The position numbers and the translations under genes were made by a program. Source: Brienomyrus brachyistius (taxonomy: Eukaryota; Chordata; Actinopteri; Osteoglossiformes; Mormyridae). Taken from it: DNA of 64,000 bases. The stretch is from NCBI RefSeq assembly GCF_023856365.1, contig NC_064548.1, positions 19,764,461-19,828,460 of the forward strand. The letters run 5' to 3'. How positions within the stretch are numbered: position 1 is the stretch's first letter; each line of letters opens with the position of its first letter. Below are positions 34,381-47,200 of the stretch, one piece after another. The notes beneath the pieces were generated by a model. The model did no database searches. It had not been told where the DNA came from and saw only the letters and a list, made by a program, of their open reading frames with translations.

Positions 34381-34848
34381 TTACAGTGGACACTCAAGGA
34401 TTTCTCTTCTCTTGTGGCTCTGCGTAAGGTTCAGGTTTCTGACGTTGTCAACCATGTATTTGTTTATGTTTACTGCTACCGGATTAGGGACGCCCTCAGT
34501 AAGATGATGAACGATTCGCTTTCCCTGTACCGCCCACGTAAACTCCAGCCTCCGCCCATTACATTGTAACTGTGTAATTTCCATTGTCACATGGCACATG
34601 GAGGAGCTACACTTTTCAATGACATCATATAATCCTGGAGGCAGGTAGCAGGGCACCCAGTGATAATCCTGATCGCACACAACAAACGATCTGAATCCAG
34701 ACATATTGGCCCATGTGTCACCTTGGACGACATCCTTCTTCTTCTCACCAAAGGAGCACTGACAGGTGGCAGATACTTTGTGGCACCAATTCCAAGAGGA
34801 CATCAGGCATCCCCACCTTTGATACCTTCTTTGATACATTTCATACAC
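34381..34848 (-). CDS. Unidentified cysteine-rich open frame, 155 codons
   Basis: The longest non-repetitive open frame of the gene-poor part. Residues about 20-155 look protein-like: spaced cysteines (WCHKVS, CQCSFG, VVCDQD, VPCYLP, EKCSSS, MCHVT, LQCNG), then LEFTWAVQGKR and a polar C-terminus ending ECPL. No signal peptide or membrane helix follows the ATG at 34848, and a TAG stands just upstream inside the 29-bp satellite, so the true 5' part may be another exon or lost. No family recognised. It could be a terminal exon of a secreted or extracellular protein, a retrocopy, or chance. Confidence 0.3.
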   Translation of the reverse strand: MYEMYQRRYQRWGCLMSSWNWCHKVSATCQCSFGEKKKDVVQGDTWANMSGFRSFVVCDQDYHWVPCYLPPGLYDVIEKCSSSMCHVTMEITQLQCNGRRLEFTWAVQGKRIVHHLTEGVPNPVAVNINKYMVDNVRNLNLTQSHKRREILECPL

Positions 34849-34945
34849 ACATGCACCTAGTACTCATTCAAGCACACACATGCACCTAGTACTCATTCAA
34901 GCACACACATGCACCTAGTACTCATTCAAGCACACACATGCACTC
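34843..34945. repeat. 29-bp minisatellite, about 3.3 copies
   Basis: Unit gcacctagtactcattcaa plus gcacacacat; unit starts at 34853, 34882 and 34911. It directly precedes the larger satellite. Confidence 0.8.
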
Positions 34946-34974
34946 GACACACACTCATTAAAAATATAGACTCA

Positions 34975-35332
34975 GTGCTCACACATATATATGCAGACAC
35001 TCGATATCAGCATACACTGCTCACACATATATATGCAAACACTCGATATCAGCAAACACTGCTCACACATATATATGCACACACTCGAATATCAGCATAC
35101 ACTGCTCACACATATATATGCAAACACTCAATATCAGCAAACACTGCTCACACATATATATATGCAGACACTCGATATCAGTAAACACTGCTCACACATA
35201 TATATGCAGACACTCAATATCAGTAAACACTGCTCACACATATATATATATATATATATATTCACACACTCGATATCAGCATGCACTGCTCACACATATA
35301 TATGCAGACACTCGATATCAGCATACACTGTT

Positions 35333-35372
<40 letters not shown>

Positions 35373-35436
35373 CTCGATATCAGCATACACTGCTCACACA
35401 TATATATGCACACACTCGATATCAGCATACACTGTT

Positions 35437-35467
<31 letters not shown>

Positions 35468-35538
35468 GCACACACTCGATATCAGCATACACTGCTCACA
35501 CATATATATGCACACACTCGATATCAGCATACACTGCT

Positions 35539-35592
<54 letters not shown>

Positions 35593-35662
35593 CTCGATAT
35601 CAGCATACACTGCTCACACATATATATGCAGACACTCGATATCAGCACACACTGCTCACACA
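34975..35662. repeat. Compound satellite: 42-bp unit with embedded (TA)n
   Basis: About 14 copies of a unit containing 'actcgatatcagcatacac' and 'tgctcacacatatatatgc'. The (TA) part varies from 4 to about 20 dinucleotides between copies, and 'tgttcacacacaca' variants recur in alternate positions, a sign of higher-order duplication. It yields long open frames (up to 237 codons) that are artefacts. Confidence 0.88.
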
Positions 35663-36626
35663 AATACAGCAGATGGGTTGATGGTGAAACGAGTGCCCAG
35701 ATGACACAGGAAATCATCCCATCTGCCTGAGGAAACTCAAGAAGCATTAAAACAGGCGAAAGGTCCGAGGGACGGTGCTACAGGCTCTTCCTAAATCAAG
35801 GAGATGGTGACACCTCCATACCCCCCGCAGCCCCATTTCACTGGGGGTGTAAAAAGCAGGCCAGGACACACCACAGCTTTAAAGCCCCCCCCCCACGAAA
35901 TCCAACGGCAAGCACCCTGGTGAATGGCCCAGTCACACATGCTGTCTGCGATGCTGGTCTCGACACCTCAGAGATGTCAACAGGAGCGATTGCAATTTTC
36001 GGCTTTTCAGCCATTGTTATGACATGTGTGGTCAGCAGCATGAGGCCGGAGATCATTTGACGGCTAAGGAAATCCCCCCCCCCCCTTCACAACCCCCTGC
36101 TGGGCCTGCTGGTGTGCCTAATTTTCTCCAGCTGTCACTCAAACAAAGTTTACATACTAAGGGTCGCTAACTACCTGTGTGATTCCATCCAGGCCAGGTA
36201 CTGCCATAAAATAAAATGACGTGTTAGCCTACCCCACCCACTTCAATTAACTGGAGCTGACATTTTGCACGATGGTGTACGTGGAGATGGGGATGCTGGG
36301 GATGCATCTTAATTGCCTTTTTTATCTACACATAATACAGTGAATGCACACTGGGCCATTAGAGTGGCCGCTATTAAATGGAAGTTGTGGAAGATACGAT
36401 GTATGTCGCATTTCTGTTGCCAGGAAGTAGAGAGAAACCAGTAGTGACATTGATTTTCCAGGCACCGCGAACATATCAGACCTCATGCTGTGACAGTAAC
36501 AGGGAAAGAGCATTTTGGTAACTCGAGGAATTGACATTACGTACTGGGACTTAAAGCTGCATTTGTTTTATTCTTCATTACAAAGCTTATAATGTTAAGG
36601 AATTTAGTGAAATATCCAGTTATATA
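35663..36626. other. No gene recognised
   Basis: Unique sequence with C runs at 35886-35894 and 36075-36085. Confidence 0.45.
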
Positions 36627-37870
36627 CAGTGCCCTCTACAACTACTGGCACCCCATGTAAAGATTTGTAAAACGGATTCGAAAAAAATCCATCTTTGGTG
36701 AAGTAGCTCCTACACTGAAAAAAATGAGAAGAGTCCAACCTTTCATTGAAATAAATCTATTCAAAGAAAAACAATTCTTTCATCAAGAAATAAATATTAT
36801 TAACAAAAACATGTTCCACAATTGTTGGTTCACCTGCATTTAATACTTTGTAAAACCTCCCTCTGCCAGTATAACAGCACATAGTCTTCTCTTGTAACCT
36901 TTCCATAAGGTTGGAGAATACAGAGCAGGGCATCTGAGACCATTGCTCTTTACAGAATCTCTCCAGATTAACCAGGGTCCTCGGCCCTCTCCTGTGTTCT
37001 CTCTCTTACAGCTCAGCCCACAGGTTTGCAGTGGGGTTCAGGTCGGGAGCCAGAGATGACCGTGGTAGAAGCTTGATTCTGTGGTCAGCTAACCGTTTTT
37101 GTGTTGATTTGGACATGTGCTTAGGATCACCGTCCTGCTGGAAGATCCAGTGAGGACCAGTTTTAGTTTCCTGGCAGAGGAAAGCAGATTTAAAATGTCC
37201 TGGTATTTCATGGAGCCCATAATGCCATGTACCCTAATGAGGTTTCCAGGGCCTTTGGAGGAAAAACAGCCCCACAACATCACAGAACCTCCACCATATT
37301 TTACAGTTGCGATAAGGTTGTTTTCATTATAGCCATCCTTCTTTTTACACTAAAACCACTTTGAATGTTTATTGACAAAAAAAACTCCATTTTTGTTTCA
37401 TCTGACCATAAAACATAGTTCCAGTCAATGTTGTAGTAGCGTTTTGAAAACTCCAGGCAATTATGTTTGTTGTTAACTGACAGAAAAAGCTTTTTTTTGT
37501 TTCGTAATTCACCAACAGTGATCCTTGGGGATTTTTTGCCTCTGTTACGATCTTCCTCACTGTACATGGGGGCAAAATAAACTTGGGTCCTCTTCCAGGC
37601 GGGTTTATAACAGTTCCAGTTGATGTCTACTTTTTATTATTGCCCTAACAGTAGAAATTGGCACTTTAAAGTACCCATTCCCTGATTTATGACGGTCAAC
37701 ACACTTCTCCCTCATTTGGTTTGTATGTTCTCTTATCTTTCCCATATTGATGGATGACTAAGGGAATCTGGGCTCTATGTCACCTCATTTTTATACCCCA
37801 GTTAATCAGGAAGTCATGGATTACAGCTTGAACATTCCTACACACTCCAATTAACTCAAAGATGCTGAAT
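36627..37870 (-). mobile_element. Tc1-like transposon, 5' end lost
   Basis: The right terminus (low coordinate) is cagtgccctctacaactact preceded by TA, the standard fish Tc1 end. The opposite inverted repeat is missing; the sequence runs instead into a degenerate (ATCC)n tract at about 37885-37950. Confidence 0.8.
36990..37745 (-). pseudogene. Tc1-like transposase, frameshifted
   Basis: ATG at 37745 (MGKIREHTNQ) opens a helix-turn-helix start. Further on, VLWSDETK holds the first catalytic Asp, then MMLWGCFSSKGPG, FQQDGDPKHMS (second Asp) and LAPDLNP. These lie in different frames with several indels, so the protein cannot be made. Order and spacing fit Tc1 DDE transposases of about 340 residues. 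Confidence 0.8.
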
Positions 37871-38638
37871 GAATGAGAACCTCTGATCCATTCATCCATC
37901 CATCAGCCATTCATCCATCATCCATCCTTCAATCCATCCATCCATTAATCCGTCTTCTAAACCTCATATTCCTTACAGACTGCTAGTGTGATCTACATGA
38001 GTTTTAATATTTACTATTAGTTAAACAGGTGTAAAAAAACACTGATGAAAAAAGAGTAATTTGTGATCTTTATTTTCCAGGAAATATTTATAAAGTGTCC
38101 CTGAAATGCAGCAATAATTGAGAGTGAGAGACTCACTTTGCTAAAAAGTTTTCCAGGAAAATGACCAAAGACAGAAGTGACTAATATCTCAAGTTTACCC
38201 CCCAGCGAGGACGGCAAACCTCCCTGCCTGCCATGCCACTCTGACGCTAATGTCTTTTCTCATATTATCATGTTTTTCACACAAAGGACTTTTGGCACTT
38301 TCACAGTCTTAACAGGTATTGGGTTTTGCATAAATAATAATATCAAGATGAGAAGCTTAGATTTAGCAACTTCTGTTGTCTGTTGGCGCAATTTGTTTCC
38401 ATACATTCGCTTTGTCCTTGTAGGCAGGAATATAACTGCACTGAACAGAAAGTAATTTCTCACTGGATACTGCAAGACTACTAACTCACAGCTTGTCCAC
38501 CTCCCCAACCCACCAATGCAACCAGCAGGCCATCGCCAGCAGGACAAATCAAGATGTCGGAGGCTTGTCCCACATAAGAGAACCACATATAAACAGAGCC
38601 GATCTCACAGTCACACATAAACACATCCTGTGTATGTA

Positions 38639-39430
38639 CAATGATCAGCCGTAACATTGAAACCACCTGCTTAATATATTGTGAAGGTCTCCTTCAGCTC
38701 TGACCCATTGAGGGATGATCTCCAGAAGCCCTCTGAAGGTTTCCAGTGGCATCTGGCACCAAGACATTAGCAGCAGATCCTTTAACTCCTGTAATTTGCA
38801 ATGTAGGGCCTCCATGCATTGGACTTGTTTGTCCAGTGCAGAAGCTCAATCGGACTGAGATCCGGGGAATTTTGCGGTCAAGTCAAAACTCTTTTTTATG
38901 TTCCTCAAATCATTCCTGGACAAGTTTTGCAGTGTGGCAGGGGGCATTATCCTGCTGAAAGACGCTGCTGGCATGCATTGAGGAATATCATTCCTATGAA
39001 GGTGTGTACTTGGTTAAACAATGTTTAGGTAGGTGGTACGTGTCAACAATGTTTAAGTAGGGGGTAAGTGTGAGATCTCATGTGGGATTCGACCAAACAG
39101 ATTAGCCTTCACTCCCCGAGCACATCAATGAGCTTTGCCATCACCGGTTCACCAGCTGACCTTCCGTGGACCACTTTTGGTAGGTACTGACCCCTGCATC
39201 CTGGGAACACCCCAGAAGACCTAATATTTTGCAGATGCTCTGACCCAGTCATCTAACCATCACAATTTCATCCCTGTCAAAATCGTTGACATGCTTTTCC
39301 CTGCTTCCAACGCATCAACTGTTCACTTGCATATTATATAATGGCACCATTAACAGGTGTCACTCTAATAAGAAAATCATTGTCAATCAATTCACCTGTC
39401 AGTGATTTTAATGTGCATGGCTGAGTGGTG
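38639..39430 (-). mobile_element. Second Tc1-like transposon, internally deleted
   Basis: TA-flanked inverted ends: caatgatcagccgtaacatt and, complemented, caccactcagccatgcacat. Left 350 bp correspond to the transposase C-terminal part ('gcattatcctgctgaaagac', 'taggtaggtggtacgtgtca'). From about 39110 the sequence jumps to the N-terminal part ('cacatcaatgagctttgcc', 'tgaccttccgtggaccactt', 'ctgacccagtcatctaacca'). The catalytic middle is absent. A different subfamily from 36627. Confidence 0.75.
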
Positions 39431-40652
39431 TACACCATGAGTTTTACCCCAGAACAATGGGGTGACATCAAAGTATGTCTGCTGATGGGGCCCATGCTTC
39501 CTCCAGGCCTCCCTGATATGTTTAAAAATTGTATTTTGATCACAGCCCCCTTCCTGTATTTCAGTTCTGATTTCAGTTCTTTACATCTCGCCTACCCTGC
39601 CAGCACGGTGGACCTCATCCAGTGTGAGCAGAGAGGTGTTCAGAGGGACTGTGAGAGACATGCCACACTGTGGGCACATGTAGCGTGTTCATGTGGGAGT
39701 GTCTGTGTCTCTGTGAGCATGAGTGTATTCGTGTCATTACATAAATATGTATGAGTGTGTACGTGCACGCTCCTATCTCACTGTGAGGAAAGTAGGTCAG
39801 GAGAGTGGTCTCCTTGGAAGAGGAAGTGAACTTGTCACCCTTCATTTCATTAAAAGCAGAGATCAGCGCGTCTGGGGGAACAGGACTATGGGGGCTTCGA
39901 GCCTCTCAGTCTCTCCGTTTCTCTTCTCCATTCCTCCCTCAGAACCTCCTCAGAGGCCTGAACTCCGACCCCACACTCTATTTCCTCCAAGATAGACTTG
40001 CACAGCTGGGATCGTGAGTGGGTGTAACAGACTGAAACACATGATTAACAGATAGTAGCAGTTCCTTACCTTAAGACACACTGACTTCACTATCTTATTA
40101 CTGCTTGAACAAAAATAGCAACTTTGCTTGTTAGAGTGGGAAAACATGGTGGACCACACAGCCTCCACCAGCAAGTGCTGTGAGAATACGCAGGAAGTCT
40201 TGTTTCTCCCATAAAACTGCCAAAAGAATTGAATTTCAATTGAATCTATCAATATAAATTAATTTTATTTGTGATTAAAAGTATAATCTATCTTACTAAT
40301 TGGACCACAACACTGAGCCTTTCAAGGAAGTTAACATGCGTTAATGTCTCCTTTGAAATGAATAAACATGGCCCATAGCAACCCAGCGATGCAGTGCTTC
40401 ATCATAAGATTCTTGTATGCTTTGTCTAAATAGACGAAAACCTATTGGTGAATACGCTCCGATTACATGATTTCAGAGCCCGTCCGCACGCTGTGCTTCT
40501 ATGAGAGCTTCATACATAGTGTTTGCTTAGGTAACGTTGATTGGGACTTGCAGTCAGGTATTTCAAACCTGTGTGGAATCCAGGCTCCTCCACACAAGAC
40601 AGGATAAACTACCAAAAACAGTAATGCTCATGACGTTCATGCGGTGTCGGCG
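39431..40652. other. No gene recognised
   Basis: Unique DNA; open frames at 39425-39995 have no motif and stop in all frames at short range. Confidence 0.45.
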
Positions 40653-40695
40653 GTGCTGGATCGCAGTGCTGGATCGCAGTGCTGGATCGCAGTGC
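40653..40695. repeat. 13-bp tandem repeat, three copies
   Basis: Unit gtgctggatcgca, perfect in three copies. Confidence 0.85.
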
Positions 40696-43600
40696 GCGTT
40701 CATTCTGTCACATGCCAGGGAGCAGAAGCATTTCGCTAAAACCCGGAGTGACAGTTTATTGTTCTGTGTGTCATCTTTAGCCACTGGCATTTGTAAACAA
40801 TGCAAACATAAAGTCATTATCACTGAGTTTTGAGTTTGATAGTTTAATTTGGTGATTTCTTTTTAGTAGACTAGCTTTGTAGTTAGCTTGCTAACTATGC
40901 TGTGTGTGTGTGTGTGTGTGTGTACAGGCTGAGACAGAGGCTTTGAAGCAACATGGCTGACACTGCAGCTAATGATGCCGAATTAATTCTAAAGAAGTCA
41001 TTTGATGAAGTACAGCAGAATTTACACATAAGTAGCTAAATAACTCAAATAAGGAAAAGAGACCTTTTTTTGGTCATACTGCCAACTGTCCAGCGTGCTC
41101 CCCTCATTTTAAAAATCACTCTCTGCCACCGATAGCCGCAAAATAGAAATTGATCATAATGATTTACAGAGCATTTGGGAAGGTGTAACAGACCTTAAAT
41201 GAAGTAATGTCACTACAAAGATGATGATTCTGGCACGTGGAAAATATTACGACGCTGGAGAGAATTACCTTTGTTAAAGGTACCTTTGTTAAAACGTCTC
41301 ACAAGAAATGAAATTGCTGTAGGTGAAACCGGCAGTGTGGTTAAAGATTTTTTTTTAAATGATTATTTAATTAATTATATAACAATTCCATGATAGTTTC
41401 AGGTTAGAGAGTGGGAGGCCGTGGTGATCCTTTGCTTGCTCATTCAGCCATTTTGGAGGGGGGGGGGGTAGTCTGCCAGATGTCTGCTGATGAAATCAAA
41501 CAGGCATCACTCCAAGGTCCCCTGGGGGGAGCATCACAGCTAATGAAATATTCTGTGCATGGCTCCTGATGCCTCAGGAATATAACTTGCGAGAGAAAAC
41601 ACAGGCAACATGTAATGCATTCGCAAGAAACTGTCTGGGAAGTGTCTTGCTTAATGTCAAAGTCTTCAAGGTCTTTTGTGCATCTCCAATACGCCACGGT
41701 GCTTAGTAGCGATGATTCCAGTGAAGCGCACTTTAAAATGAATTTTTATAGAAAAGCATCATTAACTTCTGACTTCACTTTGCAGGAAGGTTGTGGAGGT
41801 TCATGACATAATCATCAGCCAGTCCATTAGGTCTGCATCCATGAAAACTTGAATTGCTCCGGCAGAATTCAAGCCAGAAGATGAACAGGTTTGTAAGCGC
41901 TCCAGCTTCCTGCAGTGTAGAAGATTCGGCAGCCATCCCTTCAACAAGAACTAAGCATGGTGGGAGGTGGAGAGAGGAAGAGAACTGGAATAATCCTTCC
42001 CCTGCAAGGATTCAACAGGAGATCTACTGGTCTCATGCCAGGAAATGGAGACATGGAGGACAGCTCAAGATGCTGTAAGGGGCATCTCAGATACTTCAAT
42101 GAGCTAGTGGTGGCTGCACCTCCGTCATGATTAACACAATAATTGCATCTGAGCCACATATTCCACTTGCTGAATGACAGTGTCCCCCCAGGGACTGTGG
42201 AAGTAATCCTGAGTCCTATTTCAAAGAAAGCTTGCCTGAAAATGGTCATTATTCTGAGCTCTTCTATGTTCCAGGTTGCTTGAGTTCACTACTGGGGATG
42301 GGTTGCCTGTTGGCTCCAGGAGACGAAACACCTGCTTGCCGCCAGACCTGGGGTCTCTGATCACCCAAGTACAGAAGGAAAACTGAGTACTGTACTCATG
42401 ACACGACTAGAACTGTACTCCTTGATAGCCAAAGCTCTGGTTGAGAATGTAACAGGAATAACGGAAACGGCCATCTCTCCTCCAGGTGCCAATGTTAGAT
42501 GAAGAATGTCATCAACAGCCTGGATGAGTATATGGCTTTTCTAAAATAGATCCAGGCCATAGCTTCAACGTCAACAAAGGAAACTCCCATTAAATACTGC
42601 AATCATTTCAAAAATGTTTTTATCTCTGCAATTTATGAATTAACACGACAAATCATACTACAGATGATATTCTTTGAAGTCACTGTGCCCAGAGTTTATT
42701 GCAAACTGATTTCTACCTCCTTCATTTGTCATTTTTCCTGTAGCCTTTCTGTGGTATCACTGTACTGTGTTCCATTTCAGTAAAGAACAAGTGCGTGTAG
42801 CAGAAAAAAAAACCTTTCAAATCAGTTTAAAATCTGAAACATGAATAGCATCATTGTCCCACAAAATTATGAAATGATTGCAAGCTATAAATGTGTTTGA
42901 GCCAGGTAAACGTCTCAATCAGTGTAGGTCAATTCAGAGCATTCTGAGTGGCGGAATGATTGCCACATCCGAAGGATGTACTCCTACAAAGACATATATA
43001 ATTGCATATGAATAAGTTTACCACTGTTTAGCAAATGGGGCATAAACTATGTTCTGTGGTTCTTGTACAGCACATTTCTTGAAACAAAAGGAAAACAATA
43101 CTTCATTGTATGCCTCATTACTGTATAATTATGCTCCTTTTTGGATACATTTGTATGTGAGTATGTCAAGAGAACGAATGACATTTTTTCGTGACACCGA
43201 AAGTAAATAAAGGAAGGGGAGTCTGTCTTCCCTCGTCTCCCACAAACAGCGCCTCCCCAGCCTGGTTCCTGCCTAACATGAACATCCATCACTCCATGTT
43301 TTGCCCCTTCAAGCCCATGTGGCGTCTGATTTTGAGAGACTGTCAGGTAGGAAACTGGATCAAGATCTCCTCTACGTGCTGTGAAACACACCGATTAGAC
43401 AAAACGATGTCGGAGATGCATCATCTGCACAGCCGTCTGGACAGCATCTAGGGGATGGATGCGATCTACTTGTGTTTATGCAAAGCCTTCCTCAGGTGGC
43501 ACATTTTGGGGGATGTTAGTGGTTTAGGTGTGAAGATGAGTATTCTTTGAACGCTTGATTGACAATTTTCTGACAGCATGAACTCCAGCTCTTCTCAATG

Positions 43601-44000
43601 AGAGAGCCAGACCTCTTCCGCAAGCCATCATTTGAACTCCATTACCCGTTCAGGCGCGTCAGAAATGGAGGCTCTTCGTGGTGTGGCTTGTCACATGACA
43701 AAGCGAGTGAGGAGTGCTGTTTAATGACACCTGCGATGACAGCTGAGGATGTCAGCTCAGCTATAACGCTTCAGGCAGCTGAGGTCCTCAGCAGCCCGTC
43801 ACGCACGTCTAACATACGCTATAGGCTAACTGAGAGGCATCAGTGTCAGGAATAAGCTGCCTGGAATCACAGAAGGAATCTGGGATTTCCAGAGAAAAGG
43901 AAAGGATGCTCTTGCTCTTTTCTGGACATTGTTGAAGTTTGAAAATGCTGATTTATTTATTTATTTTGTCCACTAAACCTCCTACTTTCCCTGTCTTGAC
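40696..44000. other. Gene-free stretch with a (TG)n microsatellite
   Basis: (TG)n at 40900-40923. Just after it, ATG at 40953 opens MADTAANDAELILKKSFDEVQQN then a stop within 30 codons, perhaps a dead transposon start. No other gene-like signal. Confidence 0.4.
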
Positions 44001-44240
44001 CAGTCTTTCCCAACCCAGTCCTCAGAGACCCACAGTCGGTCCATGTTTTTTCTCCCTCCCAGCTCCCTAAACGATAGTCTACATTTTTGCTCCCTCTTAG
44101 CTCCCTACAAGACAGTCCACATTTTTGCTCCCTCTTAGCTCCCTACAAGACAGTCCACATTTTTGCTTCCTCCTAGCCCTGGGGAATAAATATGTGAACT
44201 ATCTCTGGGTCCCTGAGGACCAAACTGGGAAACCCTACTC
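44001..44240. repeat. Fold-back MITE family A, copy expanded by an internal 38-bp tandem repeat
   Basis: Ends cagtctttcccaacccagtc and aaactgggaaaccct are inverted. Inside, the unit containing gacagtccacatttttgctc and cctcttagctccctacaa is present nearly three times (44077-44185), doubling the usual 120 bp. Confidence 0.7.
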
Positions 44241-47200
44241 TAGACCATGATACCTGTCTGAAGTTTATAAGTTTAGAACGGCCACAGGCAGAAGACTGCC
44301 ATTTGTATGCATCCTTCCACCCGTCTCTCATTGCTGCCACCATTGCTGGCAGAAATCAGATACAGATTTCTGCCAGGATTTTTTTTAGCCTTTTTATGAA
44401 GATTTTCCTCAGCTGGATCCCATTTGTATTTCCCAATAAGGTAATAACTTGTGTCATTTAAATAACTTTAACCCACTCATCACTTTTACACCACTCATCA
44501 GTGATGATGGCATTAGCAATTCTACCAGGAAGTTAAGCTGGAGGGATCATTTGTTCTCCAAACAGAGACCCTGTGGCTGTTAGCCTCCACTTAATGTAAT
44601 AATAAGTCAAAGGAGACAAATCAAAGTTTAATATGCAAACTCCTCCAACACTATCAATGCCTGCAAGTATGGCTATGCCTACCGCACGGTTACTGCCGCG
44701 GCTTGGCGTTCTTGCAACATTCTGGGAGGGTATTTGGGGCTGTGGCAGTAATGGAGCCCATGGTCTTGGTGATTTCATGCATGCCATGAAGTTCAGCTGT
44801 TTCGGGAGTGCAAAGTTTGGCCAATATGATAGTCACCAGATAATCTGTGTCAGGGAGGAGACTTTGGGCTACTTCAGGTTTTACAAACTAGTTTAAAACT
44901 GAAAGGCTCCTGTGATTGGCTAAATAGTCCAGTTCTTCTTCTGCTTTTCTGGTTTGTTTCCTTGACTGAAATACTCGTCCAGCCGTTTCATATTAACATT
45001 AATGCATGATTATAGGAAACTGACCAATCAGAATCCAGCAAGAACTCAGTAAATAAGGGAAATCCGGGTCCTTCTGTTTGAAATGGTAGTTTGTCCCAGT
45101 TTAAAATGTCCTTTCTGTGTCTGGTTAGCCTACAATATGAACTTGAGGAGTAGGGGAGGAAGCCTTGGGTATGTTGTACAGGGGAAGTGGAGAGCAGGAT
45201 GTACCAGACAGCTGATTATATGGGAAGCAGTAAGAGAGATAGTACCATCCAAAACCTCCACAATGTACCTTACACATCTTTCTGTGAAGTACAGCCATAA
45301 GTTTAAGAATAAATATAAGAACCATTCAGCATACAGTCCTTTTGACAGCTGTAAACTGAAGAAGTAGCACAGGAGGAGCATCGATGCCTTTGAATTTTGG
45401 TGCTGTGGAATTCTTTTAAAAATACTGTGGACTGTAAAGAAAACAAAGAAGTCGATTCTTAATCAAATCTGGTCAGAACTTCCATTTGAACTGTCATTTT
45501 TTTTCTCAATTTGTCCATATTATAATAAATCCCAGTGCACTGATAAACACCTCAATTAGCAGTTAGTAAAAGACCAGCAACAATGTGGGTGGATTCAGTC
45601 ATCACAATGGACATGCCATTTGGACCAGACCTGGTCAGAAGGCGGAATGTTCTGGAGGAACATCCATATGATCACTAGTATTTATAATCCACTTGAAGCA
45701 CCAAATAATGGCAATATCACCAACGCTTTGAGGCAGGAAAAAACAGCGAATTCTCCAGCCCCAAGCACAGTAAACCCTCTCAGACGAACGCCAGGAACTG
45801 CTATTACTGCCTTAGTCCGCAGATGGTGGATCTTGGTTGACCTTGGTTCCTCCTTGCTGTGGTACTGAGTAAAGCCTCGGTGACTGGGGGGGGCGGTGGT
45901 GCTAAAACAGCCATTCTGTCTGCTGGGGCTGCGACACCCCATCCTCCCATTTTCGCTCGGCTTCACCTTGTGCACGGGGCACTCGTGCTGTGTAAATTAT
46001 TCAGAAAGAGTGCCCCTCCATCTCAGAGCCTGCTGGGGGGATTCACATGGGCAGGGGGAGAATGGGCTGGGGAGGGGGACCTTGGCTGTCCCTTCCTCCA
46101 AGAAAGCAGAGGCACGGTGCGCTCCAGTCAGCTGTTCCAGTTTCCACCACTGTTTTCTTATCTCGCCAGGTCTGCAGCATAAACTGAAACTGCTCCTCTT
46201 CTGCATCCCACCCCCGCCTTTACATCAAGCACGACTCCCGCTCTTTGTTTCTCTCCTCTGTTTCCTTTCCTCTGGAGATATCCATATCACCCCTGGCACC
46301 ACGTGGCCTTGTTTATCTGCTCGATAACGCCCGAGAGACAGGACTCCCGATTGCCCCCGAGTACCGATTTCAGGATTCGTGTAACTAGTGTGTGGACGCT
46401 TGTTTTCTGCCTTGACAACAACATGATGAAGAAAAATAATAATTAGCTGTGAAGCAGACAGAACCAGCTCATCCAATTTCCTCAACAAAAACATTTAGAA
46501 CGTTGAATTTATTCATGTATATTTTATTCAGACAAACACATTTCAGTTTATGCTTCGAATAGAATTTTGAATACAATGACACACCTTTCAATATTTAGGT
46601 ATTTCTTAGAAGTATTGACAATAACTTTGAAACATTTACAAATGAATCGCCTTGCTGCTTTGTAAAACCTACCACTACTTAACACCACGAGAACTCCAGA
46701 CGAAACACCGAGTGAGGTGACATCTCATTAAGGACAGCCCTCATGCCCTACATAGACAGGTAAACATGGACAACCTGCTGAACTTTTCCTACACAACGAG
46801 GACTGGAATACTCTAGAACCATCTCTGTAGGCTTCAAGGACAGCTTTAAAATTGGCCGCCTAGCCACAGTCCGCTGTACTCCAGCGGAAGACGCATGTGG
46901 GTCACGTGTCTGAGGTTCCTCAGCGTCCACGTCTTCTGTGAGTCTCAGAGGCGCAGGACGGCATGCATGACAGAAACACAGAGTCGCCAATTATGGCAGC
47001 CTGCCTCAGCAGCCCCCCCCGGGAGCCAGCTGGGCCTCTGCCTCTCACTTCCACCCACCCCCTCATACCGTCTGCTTGTCTCTCTTTCTTGCCTGGGCCG
47101 GTGGGGAGATTTTTTACAACTTTCAACTCCCAGGAGTGAGTGGGTACCGAGGATCTGAGAACTGCAGGGGATGAGGAGGTGGAAGACAATTTGAAGGTTT

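Noticed and set aside
34843..35662. CRISPR-like array
   Set aside because: Repeats are directly tandem with no unique spacers, in vertebrate DNA; this is a satellite.
34991..35704. 237-codon open frame
   Set aside because: Lies wholly inside the 42-bp/(TA)n satellite; other frames and the other strand are equally open.
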